In this document: positions 57,046 through 64,000 of the stretch, one piece after another
Position numbering within the stretch: the first letter of the stretch is position 1
Layout of the letters: each line of letters opens with the position of its first letter
From: an uncultured Bacteroidota bacterium
GTDB taxonomy: Bacteria; Bacteroidota; Bacteroidia; UKL13-3
Assembly: GCA_903850915.1 (NCBI GenBank)
Contig: CAINMV010000037.1
Span: 150,250-214,249 of the forward strand
DNA: 64,000 bases
Reading direction: 5' to 3'
Made by a program: the position numbers and the translations under genes
Notes under the pieces: model-generated
What the model was told of the DNA's origin: nothing
Databases searched by the model: none
The model's input: only the letters and a program-made list of their open reading frames with translations

Positions 57046-57095
57046 TTGACCGTCATCAGATTTTATTTGTTAGACTCTATCGAAACTTGTGCCAT
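57046..57095 (+). promoter_or_regulatory. FNR/CRP-like box and core promoter of cassette 1
   Basis: TTGAC-CGTC-ATCAG (57046-57059) resembles the FNR consensus TTGAT-N4-ATCAA. After exactly 22 bases comes GAAACTTG (57082-57089) and TGCCAT. The same layout precedes cassette 2 at 60766. With transcription starting near 57095 the box would be centred around -42, the classical class II activator position. There is no proper -33 box, as expected for an activated promoter. Confidence 0.55.
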
Positions 57096-57187
57096 CAAAA
57101 ATTATTTATTGTATAAAAGATTTTAAACACAAATCAATTACAATGAATCCTTCTAATAAATCAAAAATTTCTAAACAATTAAACATC

Positions 57188-57982
57188 ATGGACAAGTTAT
57201 TTAGCAAACAAACCCTATTAGCACTGCTTGTGCTTATTACAAGTTCGGCTTACATTATTAGCTGTACAAAGAAAAACGAGATACTTCCTTCGCCGGTAAA
57301 CAACAATCCTATTATAACAAGAGGATCGGCAGTTTTACTTCCAGGAAACATGACAACCGGAAATGTAAATGAATGGAAATTAGACAAAGTGCACTCCAAC
57401 GTAATGTGGTCAAGCAATTATATGGGATCAGCTGGATTTTTAACTGGACGCTTCAATCAATTTGGTATGCACGATGTTACAACTGCCGAAATGATTAAAT
57501 ACAATACAAAGGCACAACCGGTAAAAGATACATCGTGGGCATTTTATGAAAATGATCCTTCAAAAACCTACATCAGCGGTTATGTTCAAATAAATACCTC
57601 AAACACTGGTGAGCCAGGAAGAGATGCTGGATGTAATGTTTCCAACCTAGGTACCGTTGCTATCGACACCTCTGCTCAAAATTTAATGGTAAATAACTTA
57701 GCAAAAATTCGCTCAACTAAAGTAGAATTCGATCCATTAAGCGCAGGATATATTGTTACTCTTAATTTAACTTGGCAAGGAAAATTAGGTGCTCCTATCA
57801 CAAAATCGATCATTGGTAAAATGAAATATGTGAAAAGAAGTACTATCGCTGGAACAGCACCGTATGATGTATTTGGGTTACAATTGCTTTTCCAATTTAA
57901 TTGTAGAGATTTTGGTGTTACCAGCACAAGTATTGCCGATAATATCAATATAGAGTGTAACATGAACTTCAACAATAAATAA
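57188..57982 (+). CDS. YceI-like lipoprotein, first gene of cassette 1
   Basis: A 264-residue exported lipoprotein; the lipobox is IISC with Cys26. The body matches the YceI fold, a lipocalin-like barrel that binds isoprenoid-type lipids: WKLDKVHSNVMWSSNYMG (start of the domain) and LTGRFNQFGMH are typical, and the chain ends with NIECNMNFNNK. YceI proteins in other bacteria accompany periplasmic cytochromes. The first upstream in-frame GTG (57089) is before the predicted transcription start; ATG 57143 is an alternative start, but 57188 gives a normal signal peptide. It leads a three-gene unit with gaps of 22 and 21 bases. Confidence 0.82.
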   Translation: MDKLFSKQTLLALLVLITSSAYIISCTKKNEILPSPVNNNPIITRGSAVLLPGNMTTGNVNEWKLDKVHSNVMWSSNYMGSAGFLTGRFNQFGMHDVTTAEMIKYNTKAQPVKDTSWAFYENDPSKTYISGYVQINTSNTGEPGRDAGCNVSNLGTVAIDTSAQNLMVNNLAKIRSTKVEFDPLSAGYIVTLNLTWQGKLGAPITKSIIGKMKYVKRSTIAGTAPYDVFGLQLLFQFNCRDFGVTSTSIADNINIECNMNFNNK

Positions 57983-58004
57983 CCCCCCAAATTATACAAC
58001 GATT

Positions 58005-58388
58005 ATGAAACGTTTAATATTATATGCGGGTTTAATTCTCGCGCTAGGGCTCGGTTTAACCGGCTGTTATAAAGATACCATCTTACCCGACAGTTTAGTA
58101 GATCCGGATGGAACACCTCAATTTGTAAGTTTTAAAACAGATTTAGCACCCATCTTCAATACGAAATGTGCCCTAACAGGTTGCCATGTAGATGGAGCTC
58201 ACAAACCATATATGAAAGCAGAGGTTTCTTATGTAAATATTGTTAACAATGGTTTTGTAAATACTGTTTTACCGAAACAAAGTATTCTTTACAATATGAT
58301 TAATGGTGAAATGAAAGAATATATACCTGCTGCTGCAGACAGACAAAAAGTGTATGACTGGATCAGAAACGGAGCACCAAATAACTAA
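58005..58388 (+). CDS. Small lipoprotein with CX4CH motif, cassette 1
   Basis: A 127-residue lipoprotein (lipobox LTGC, Cys21). The mature part is short and helical, with Cys55-ALTG-Cys60-His61, a CX4CH sequence resembling a cytochrome c heme site with two extra residues, following LAPIFNTK. The arrangement (APIF, C-CH, then a C-terminal W/I-x-NGA) is that of the planctomycete-type cytochrome C-like domain found in Bacteroidota. Heme attachment is possible but unproven, and no obvious distal Met position was assigned. The paralogue at 62252 has the motif at the same residue numbers. Confidence 0.8.
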   Translation: MKRLILYAGLILALGLGLTGCYKDTILPDSLVDPDGTPQFVSFKTDLAPIFNTKCALTGCHVDGAHKPYMKAEVSYVNIVNNGFVNTVLPKQSILYNMINGEMKEYIPAAADRQKVYDWIRNGAPNN

Positions 58389-58409
58389 ACCACTAAAAAA
58401 ACTAATCAC

Positions 58410-59378
58410 ATGAAACGTATAATAAATAATATAAAAAATAAGCTGGCTTTGGTGTCTTCTATATTCCTATGCTTGCTCCTATTAGGTACCTCTGCTTTAG
58501 CTCAAGATAGCACAAGTGCTAAAGTTAAAGCAAAACCAGAAAAAAACACTTTTGGTAGTGTTTGGCTAATCGACAATCAAACTGTGATGGTTCCGATAAA
58601 AGGAACTTTTGAAATGGATATCCTGCATCGCTTTGGAACTATCGATAAAGGATATGAAGATTTATGGGGTTTGTTTGCTCCATCAAATATTCGCCTTGGG
58701 TTTAGTTATGTTCCTATTAAAAATTTGAATGTGGGTTTTGGCTTAACAAAAAGCAATATGTTGTGGGATGGTAGTTTGAAATATGCTATTTTTACGCAAA
58801 CCAAAGGCTTAATTCCTGTAAGCTTAACATACTATGTTAATGGCGCTTACGATTCAAGAAAAGAACCCTCCATTTATGATGGAAGCGCACTTAAATATGA
58901 TGTAGAGCGCTTTAGTTTCTTCCACCAATTATTGATTGCACGTAAAGTAAATGATAAGCTTTCTATTCAGTTAGCACCAAGTCTTTCGTGGCAGAATGCA
59001 GTTAGCGGATATTACACAAAAAATGATAGCACTGGTCAAGAGATATTTAAGACGATGAAAAATGCACATCTTGCTTTGGCTGTTTCTGGAAGATACAAAC
59101 TTACAAACGTTACCGCCATAACCGCTAGTTATGATCAACCTTTAACTACACATCCTTCGTACAATCCAAATCCAAACCTTTCTTGTGGATTTGAATTTAA
59201 CACAAGTAGCCATAGTTTCCAGGTTTTTGTTACCAACTATTCTTTACTTAACCAACAAAGAAATAATTTATTTAATACTAACAATCCTTTAAAATATACC
59301 GATGCTGTTACCAACGAAGAGGTTAAAGGTGGTAAGTTCCTTATTGGATTTAATATTACACGATTATTTAATTTTTAA
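58410..59378 (+). CDS. DUF5777 family outer-membrane beta-barrel protein, cassette 1
   Basis: A 322-residue exported protein. Signal peptide about 1-31 (ending LAQ), a short Lys-rich stretch, then the family start KNTFGSVWLIDNQTVMVP and a run of amphipathic strands (MDILHRFGT, NIRLGFSYVPIKNLNVGFG, LIPVSLTYYV, LSIQLAPSLSW) ending in the outer-membrane-protein C-terminus FNITRLFNF. DUF5777 proteins are predicted barrels that co-occur with cytochromes; their role, perhaps as porin or electron-transfer partner, is not established. A terminator follows. Confidence 0.85.
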   Translation: MKRIINNIKNKLALVSSIFLCLLLLGTSALAQDSTSAKVKAKPEKNTFGSVWLIDNQTVMVPIKGTFEMDILHRFGTIDKGYEDLWGLFAPSNIRLGFSYVPIKNLNVGFGLTKSNMLWDGSLKYAIFTQTKGLIPVSLTYYVNGAYDSRKEPSIYDGSALKYDVERFSFFHQLLIARKVNDKLSIQLAPSLSWQNAVSGYYTKNDSTGQEIFKTMKNAHLALAVSGRYKLTNVTAITASYDQPLTTHPSYNPNPNLSCGFEFNTSSHSFQVFVTNYSLLNQQRNNLFNTNNPLKYTDAVTNEEVKGGKFLIGFNITRLFNF

Positions 59379-59438
59379 TTTTTTGACTTAAGTTTTGTGG
59401 AATTTTATTTTTCATTTTATCGAGAAATTTTTCTTCAC

Positions 59439-59467
59439 AAAGGCCCTGGTAAATAACCAGGGCTTTT
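59439..59467 (+). terminator. Intrinsic terminator of cassette 1
   Basis: GCCCTGGT (59443-59450) pairs with ACCAGGGC (59456-59463) around a 5-base loop; flanking A and T runs extend the stem to about 12 pairs and provide the T-tract. It ends the YceI/CX4CH/DUF5777 transcript. Confidence 0.88.
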
Positions 59468-59510
59468 GTATTAAATACCTAATTTTGTAATTCGAAAACT
59501 ATAATTGAAT

Positions 59511-60044
59511 ATGAATAGCCATATCCAAAAAAAAACTTTTTTTAGCTTGTTTTTCCTTGGTTTTTTACTCGCTTTTTTTATTCGTTGCCATAATGAAATT
59601 AACACTTCATCAATTTTAGAAAAAATAAATTTAAAAGATACTGTTACACCACAAACTATTATAAAAAAGCCAGGAAGTTCATATTCCGACACCTTATTTA
59701 TTGATGGTCCTTCAGCCCTTTTCTTTAATCCAGATTCGATTCAAGTTGAAAAATATAAAACTATTGTAAGCAACAATATGTTCGAAAGCATGAAACACGA
59801 TTGCTATTTTCAACAACGAAATTCTAAAATAGTTTTAAAGAAATATTGGCCCAAAATAAAAATTATAGAAACAGTAAAAACTAGATATCTCGTCTTTATA
59901 AAATCAAACAAAACTCAATCTTATATTGACCTTGATGGAAAAGGAGATATTTGTGGTATTTTCCTTTTTAATACCATAAAAGATCCACAGATAATTGATA
60001 TGATGAATGTTGAAACAGAATTAGATTATTATTTTAACCACTAG
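59511..60044 (+). CDS. Unknown exported protein
   Basis: A 177-residue protein I do not recognise. An N-terminal hydrophobic stretch (about 10-27) ends FFIRC, which could be a lipobox although Arg before the Cys is unusual. The rest is hydrophilic, rich in Lys, Asn and Ile, with paired strands toward the C-terminus (YLVFIKSNKTQSYIDLDGKG). Codon use is more AT-rich than the flanking cassettes. It lies between the two cassettes, 16 bases before an unknown membrane protein, with which it probably forms an operon. Confidence 0.65.
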   Translation: MNSHIQKKTFFSLFFLGFLLAFFIRCHNEINTSSILEKINLKDTVTPQTIIKKPGSSYSDTLFIDGPSALFFNPDSIQVEKYKTIVSNNMFESMKHDCYFQQRNSKIVLKKYWPKIKIIETVKTRYLVFIKSNKTQSYIDLDGKGDICGIFLFNTIKDPQIIDMMNVETELDYYFNH

Positions 60045-60060
60045 GTAAAAAAAACCAAGC

Positions 60061-60573
60061 ATGGACGATAGTATATTGATATATTTTGAAAGGCTCGAAC
60101 TTATGGCTTTTTTTTCAGGCTATGTCGCTATATACATTTTTTTAAATGCATTTACCAATAGCAAAAAAACAAGGCTGTCCAAAACTTCAAAAAGATTACT
60201 ATCCTTACTTCCATATTCTTACACCCTCACTGCTATATTATTTTGGGGATACGTTTTACGAAATCTATTCCCAGAATATACCGTTCACCATTATTTAGCC
60301 CAGTTTAACGCCCCATTTTGGCAACTAATTGCACTAGCCTCAATCCTATCTTGGGTTCCCATATTCCGCAAAAAAGGTTATTATAGTTTACTTCATAGTC
60401 TTTTTTTCTTTGGGTTTCTACTAATCGATTTTTATTATTTTATCATTGGTAATAATGGCCCCGAACTATTACAAAATGATATGAAGGTATTCACTGATAG
60501 CCTATTGTTAAACCTATCAACTCTGATTGTGATTGTGGTTATACGTGCCTTTTCGGTTAAAATTAAAGGCTAA
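60061..60573 (+). CDS. Unknown membrane protein
   Basis: A 170-residue integral membrane protein with about five hydrophobic helices (roughly 13-32, 48-68, 85-100, 108-128, 148-165). No family was recognised and no conserved polar motif stands out. It follows the exported unknown protein by 16 bases. The two may be an insertion between the duplicated cassettes rather than part of them. Confidence 0.65.
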   Translation: MDDSILIYFERLELMAFFSGYVAIYIFLNAFTNSKKTRLSKTSKRLLSLLPYSYTLTAILFWGYVLRNLFPEYTVHHYLAQFNAPFWQLIALASILSWVPIFRKKGYYSLLHSLFFFGFLLIDFYYFIIGNNGPELLQNDMKVFTDSLLLNLSTLIVIVVIRAFSVKIKG

Positions 60574-60765
60574 CAATAATCAAAGTAAAAAGGCTTCCGT
60601 CTTTTATACATAAACAACTGATAATCCCTTTTTCTATGGGTCTTGGCTAAACATTTGTGTTTTATTAGTAGTATTCATGCGATTTTCTTCAGTTAACTTC
60701 TTGCTGATCAAACACTTGATTGAAATAACAATCAAACTTAAAAATGATTATTCTCACCCTAAAAC

Positions 60766-60815
60766 ATGATAGCCGTCAGTATTTGAGGCTTAATATAGTC
60801 CTAAACTTGTACCAT
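60766..60815 (+). promoter_or_regulatory. FNR/CRP-like box and core promoter of cassette 2
   Basis: ATGAT-AGCC-GTCAG (60766-60779) is followed after exactly 22 bases by TAAACTTG (60802-60809) and TACCAT. Geometry and core sequence match the cassette 1 promoter, AAACTTGTNCCAT being shared. Transcription would start about 50 bases before the ATG at 60865. The rest of the 290-base gap upstream (60574-60765) shows nothing recognisable. Confidence 0.55.
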
Positions 60816-60864
60816 TATTTAACTATCATATTTAAATAAATTAATCAACCTAAACTTCGATATT

Positions 60865-62217
60865 ATGAAACTCTACAAACAAGTAAAATTCTGGGCATTC
60901 TCAACCATGGTAATTGCCGTGGGCTATTTAGCCAGTTGTACCAAAGGAAATCAGGTTCTCGACTTGCCAACTCCTACTCCTACCCCAACTACTAATAGTA
61001 GTAAAGATCTTGTGTCGGTAAAAGTAACTACCGCCCCTACAATAGATGGAACCATAGACGCGATATGGGACCAAGCCACAAAATTGAATATTAAACCAAC
61101 CGTTCCTGATCCAGGAAACAACCTTTTTACTGGTTATATTGGCGATGCTTATCCTGTAACATTACGTTCGGTTTATGATGATACTTACGTGTATTTCCTT
61201 GCAGAATATGCAGATAATACCAAAAGCACGAATGTGCAGCCTTGGTATTTCAATTCAAAAACTAAATTATGGGCTCAAGAGCCAAATTCACGCCAATTTG
61301 ATGCTAATGGTGCATTAACACGTGTTGGTTTCGCCGAGGATAAAATTGCAATGCTATTTAATATTGACAACTCAACTTCAAAATTTGCTTCTCAAACATG
61401 TTATTCTAGTTGTCACGTTTTTACTCCTTACATGGATTATTCAACCACTACGCCAACTTACAAATCTAATGCAAGCAGTGGTAATCACTACACTAATGGT
61501 GTTAACGAAAAAATTGATATGTGGTGGGGGCATTTAAGCAGAGACGTTGCTTTCAAACAAATGGATGACAATTATCAAGATTGGGCTGGTGGTCCAGCAA
61601 TTAGCAATCTTACCGGCGGAAGCTCTAATGGTCGTCATGTTGATGATATTGTTGTAAATGGTGCTTCAACAACTTGGCCATACAGACCAACCTACACAAC
61701 TGCTGCTGCTCAGGGCGCTACCAATAACAGACAAACGTTAAAATTAGATGGCACTGGTGCATCGGTTACTGTGCCTTGGTTTATTATCCCAGGTGTTTCT
61801 AACTACGATTTTATAAAAGCTTCTGATACTGCTGTTGGCGGATTAGCACAAAAAGTTACTGCGGTTAGTTCAACAGGTGTTTTAACATATGGTAATGGGC
61901 TATTATTAGATCCAAACTTTGGAACTGACTTCCAAAGAGGCACAGACACTATTTATGGTGGCATCGGTGCAAAATGCATCCCAAGCTTTATTGCTGCTCC
62001 ATTAATTGGGGGTCGTGCAGATATTATTTGTGATGCCGTTTATACAGGTACAGGATGGGTAGTAGAGTACAAAAGAAAATTGAAAACTGGAGATACATTA
62101 AAACAAGATGTGGATTTCACAAACTTACCTGATTCACCTTTTGGATTTGCAGTTTGGGATGCTTCAAACTACCAACATGCAATTCAGCCAGGATTGGTAT
62201 TGAAATTCAAAAAATAA
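60865..62217 (+). CDS. Ethylbenzene-dehydrogenase-gamma-like heme lipoprotein, first gene of cassette 2
   Basis: A 450-residue lipoprotein: lipobox LASC with Cys25, then a Thr-Pro repeat linker (about 35-43), then a domain of the EB_dh heme-binding family starting TIDGTIDAIWDQAT. The lobe VTLRSVYDDTYVYFLAEY and the MLFNID-x-TCYSSCH region are typical; Cys179-YSS-Cys183-His184 is a CX3CH sequence that could attach heme c, alongside the non-covalent b-heme of this fold. Related proteins are periplasmic electron-transfer subunits of molybdoenzymes or stand-alone cytochromes. No molybdoenzyme gene is in the window, so the partner is unknown. Confidence 0.83.
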   Translation: MKLYKQVKFWAFSTMVIAVGYLASCTKGNQVLDLPTPTPTPTTNSSKDLVSVKVTTAPTIDGTIDAIWDQATKLNIKPTVPDPGNNLFTGYIGDAYPVTLRSVYDDTYVYFLAEYADNTKSTNVQPWYFNSKTKLWAQEPNSRQFDANGALTRVGFAEDKIAMLFNIDNSTSKFASQTCYSSCHVFTPYMDYSTTTPTYKSNASSGNHYTNGVNEKIDMWWGHLSRDVAFKQMDDNYQDWAGGPAISNLTGGSSNGRHVDDIVVNGASTTWPYRPTYTTAAAQGATNNRQTLKLDGTGASVTVPWFIIPGVSNYDFIKASDTAVGGLAQKVTAVSSTGVLTYGNGLLLDPNFGTDFQRGTDTIYGGIGAKCIPSFIAAPLIGGRADIICDAVYTGTGWVVEYKRKLKTGDTLKQDVDFTNLPDSPFGFAVWDASNYQHAIQPGLVLKFKK

Positions 62218-62251
62218 ACGACCCCCTAAAACCCTTTAATAACATAAAATC

Positions 62252-62647
62252 ATGTTACACTATAAATCAATAATCGGGGTCATCCTAATGAGCATTACCT
62301 TGCTTGTGATGTCAGGATGTTATAAAGACAAAACTGTAATAATCAATAAAACCTTAGAAGTAACAAGAGATGTAACTTTTGCTGCTGACATCGCGCCTAT
62401 ATTTAGTAAAAGTTGCGCTGTAAGCGGATGTCATGCATCGGGTGGTCATATCCCTGACCTAAGTGCTGACAAAGCATTTAGTGCTCTTTCTTTAGGTGGA
62501 TATTTAAATACCGGAAGCCCAGAAACCAGCGAACTTTATTTATGGTTATCAGGTAAAAAAACCACTGTAATGCCGGTAAGTGGGATAAATACAGATTATA
62601 ACGCACTAGTACTCGCTTGGATAAAACAAGGCGCCCAAAACAATTAA
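62252..62647 (+). CDS. Small lipoprotein with CX4CH motif, cassette 2
   Basis: A 131-residue lipoprotein, paralogue of the 58005 gene. The lipobox is MSGC (Cys23) followed by YKDK, close to YKDT in the paralogue. Cys55-AVSG-Cys60-His61 follows IAPIFSKS, so the CX4CH motif sits at exactly the same residue positions. The C-terminus has the same W-I-x-QGAQNN ending. Probably an envelope electron carrier if heme is attached. It starts 34 bases after the EB_dh-like gene. Confidence 0.8.
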   Translation: MLHYKSIIGVILMSITLLVMSGCYKDKTVIINKTLEVTRDVTFAADIAPIFSKSCAVSGCHASGGHIPDLSADKAFSALSLGGYLNTGSPETSELYLWLSGKKTTVMPVSGINTDYNALVLAWIKQGAQNN

Positions 62648-62660
62648 AAAAAATTAAGTC

Positions 62661-63572
62661 ATGAAAAAGAATTTTAATATTAAATCCTCATTAATACAAC
62701 GCGCTTGTTTTCTTCTAGTACTGTTGCTTGGCATCACCACAGGAAAAGTATTGGCGCAAGATGCAACAACTACCGCAACACCAAAAGAAAAACCAGTAAA
62801 AAACACTTTTGGTAGTTCTTGGTGTATGGATAACCAAACCGTCATGGTTCCAATTAAGGGAACCATGGAAATGGATATACAACATCGTTTCGGTACATTT
62901 AAAAATGGAGTAAAAGACCTTTACGGAATTTTTGCTCCATCTAATATTCGGATTGGCTTAAGTTATTCGCCCATCAAAAATTTATTTGTTGGTGCTGGTA
63001 TCACTAAAGATAGAATGCAAACAGATTTAAATGCAAAATATGCCATTCTTCAGCAAACGCCAAAGAGCATGCCAGTAAGTGTTACCTACTATGTAAATAT
63101 GTCAATCGATGGTCGTGAAAAAGTAAACTTCCGTTATCCTGTTCATCGTTTATCGTATTTCCATCAATTAATGATTGGACATAAAATAACTGAAAAGTTC
63201 TCTGCTCAAGTTTCTGCCAATTATTCTTGGTTTAATAATGTAGAAGGTTATGTTGACAGCAAAGGCGAGATTCAAAATAAAATGTATAATGGACATGCCT
63301 CTTTTTCGGCTATCGGACGTTATAAATATTCAAGCAAATCTGCTATTACTATTGGATACGATCAGCCATTAACATCGCATCCAACAAACAACCCAAGACC
63401 TAATATTAGCTTTGGAATGGAAACGTGCACTAGCTCGCATGCATTCCAAGTTTTTGCCGGCAACTATTATGGTATAATACCGCAAAGCAATAGTATGTTT
63501 AATCAAAACGATTATCACAAACTTGGTCAGTTTTTAATTGGGTTTAACATTACCAGACTATTCAACTTTTAA
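62661..63572 (+). CDS. DUF5777 family outer-membrane beta-barrel protein, cassette 2
   Basis: A 303-residue paralogue of the 58410 gene. Signal peptide about 1-32 (ending LAQ), then KNTFGSSWCMDNQTVMVP, MDIQHRFGTF, SNIRIGLSYSPIKNLFVG and the same FNITRLFNF terminus. The strongest identity is in the first 90 mature residues and the last strand. It starts 13 bases after the CX4CH lipoprotein and is followed by a cytochrome c gene, so cassette 2 is at least four genes long. Confidence 0.85.
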   Translation: MKKNFNIKSSLIQRACFLLVLLLGITTGKVLAQDATTTATPKEKPVKNTFGSSWCMDNQTVMVPIKGTMEMDIQHRFGTFKNGVKDLYGIFAPSNIRIGLSYSPIKNLFVGAGITKDRMQTDLNAKYAILQQTPKSMPVSVTYYVNMSIDGREKVNFRYPVHRLSYFHQLMIGHKITEKFSAQVSANYSWFNNVEGYVDSKGEIQNKMYNGHASFSAIGRYKYSSKSAITIGYDQPLTSHPTNNPRPNISFGMETCTSSHAFQVFAGNYYGIIPQSNSMFNQNDYHKLGQFLIGFNITRLFNF

Positions 63573-63603
63573 TTTTATTAAAATCAATTATTATTTATTT
63601 TTT

Positions 63604-64000
63604 ATGAAACCAAAATCAATTATCACCCTATTGCTGACAGTAATTATAATGATCAGCTTTGCATTCAAAGTAAACCAAGCAAAAAAACCTTGGCCAGTTC
63701 CTGATGCCGCTAAAGGTAAAAAAAGCCCTATCGCAGGAAATGCACAGGCAAAAGCTATTGCTGATGGGAAGGTATTATGGGGCACTCATTGTAAATCGTG
63801 CCATGGTGCAAAAGGCCTAGGAGATGGAAATAAAGCGGCTCAGTTAAAAACCGAGCCTGGTGATTTTTCGAAGGCCGATTTTCAAGCTCAATCTGATGGC
63901 GCTTTATTCTTTAAAATTAGTGAGGGTCGTGAGGATATGCCTTCTTTCAAGAAGAAAATTCCTGATACAGATGAACTTTGGAGTATTGTTGCATTTGTAC
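63604..64000 (+). CDS. c-type cytochrome, 3' end outside window
   Basis: The first 132 residues of an exported cytochrome c with an N-terminal signal or anchor helix (about 5-22). Heme attachment motif CKSCH at 63-67, followed by GAKGLGDGNKA, and distal ligand Met112 in REDMPSF, all as in class I monoheme cytochromes. The frame is open to the window edge but the domain is nearly complete. It follows the DUF5777 gene by 31 bases and is the clearest evidence that cassette 2 handles electrons. Confidence 0.9.
   Translation, partial: MKPKSIITLLLTVIIMISFAFKVNQAKKPWPVPDAAKGKKSPIAGNAQAKAIADGKVLWGTHCKSCHGAKGLGDGNKAAQLKTEPGDFSKADFQAQSDGALFFKISEGREDMPSFKKKIPDTDELWSIVAFV

Noticed and set aside
60967..60993. 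Short tandem Pro-Thr codon repeat
   Set aside because: It is the flexible linker after the lipobox of the EB_dh-like lipoprotein, not a separate element.

Overview
The window comes from a member of the Bacteroidota. The evidence is five proteins with type IX secretion (T9SS) sorting domains (four type B or PKD-rich giants and others of type A), a MurF-alanine racemase fusion, DUF4293 and DUF5777 family proteins, an almost complete lack of Shine-Dalgarno sequences, and many TAnnTTTG or TAnnTTCG -7 promoter elements. Gene content (complex I, kynurenine monooxygenase, c-type cytochromes) suggests a free-living, respiring, facultative organism. I cannot name the genus. I saw no rRNA, tRNA, insertion sequence, prophage or CRISPR array; base composition looks even and gene packing is dense.

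Layout. 1-1.6 kb: end of a MATE efflux pump and apaG. 1.7-14.4 kb, minus strand: a surface-protein block with a type B T9SS protein, an ECF sigma factor overlapping a protein with a single inner-membrane helix and an outer-membrane barrel, and two tandem giant type B paralogues. 14.4-19.8 kb: housekeeping genes (ung, rpiB, tatC, dut), a hotdog thioesterase coupled to isochorismate synthase (menaquinone), an OmpR-type response regulator and an RRM RNA-binding protein. 20-29 kb: a secreted phospholipase-D-fold protein, DUF4293, AMP nucleosidase, polysaccharide deacetylase with a family 2 glycosyltransferase, and a large secreted beta-propeller protein. 29-45 kb: ribH, pdxA, dxs, an aminomuconate-semialdehyde-type dehydrogenase, GH3, murF-alr, kmo, guaB and a CoA-transferase.

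45.6-55.5 kb: an eleven-gene complex I operon, nuoABCD-HIJKLMN. It lacks nuoE, nuoF and nuoG, the NADH-oxidising module, so the electron donor is an open question. An unknown 127-residue gene and an lpxD paralogue follow.

57-64 kb holds the most unusual material: two parallel cassettes of exported proteins. Each has a leading lipoprotein (YceI-like in one, ethylbenzene-dehydrogenase-gamma-like with CX3CH in the other), then a small lipoprotein with an identical-position CX4CH motif, then a DUF5777 barrel. The second cassette continues into a class I-type cytochrome c that runs off the window. Both cassettes are preceded by an FNR/CRP-like palindrome placed exactly 22 bases before a near-identical core promoter. 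I read this as a co-regulated, duplicated envelope redox module, probably switched on by a Crp/Fnr-family activator; its substrate is unknown.
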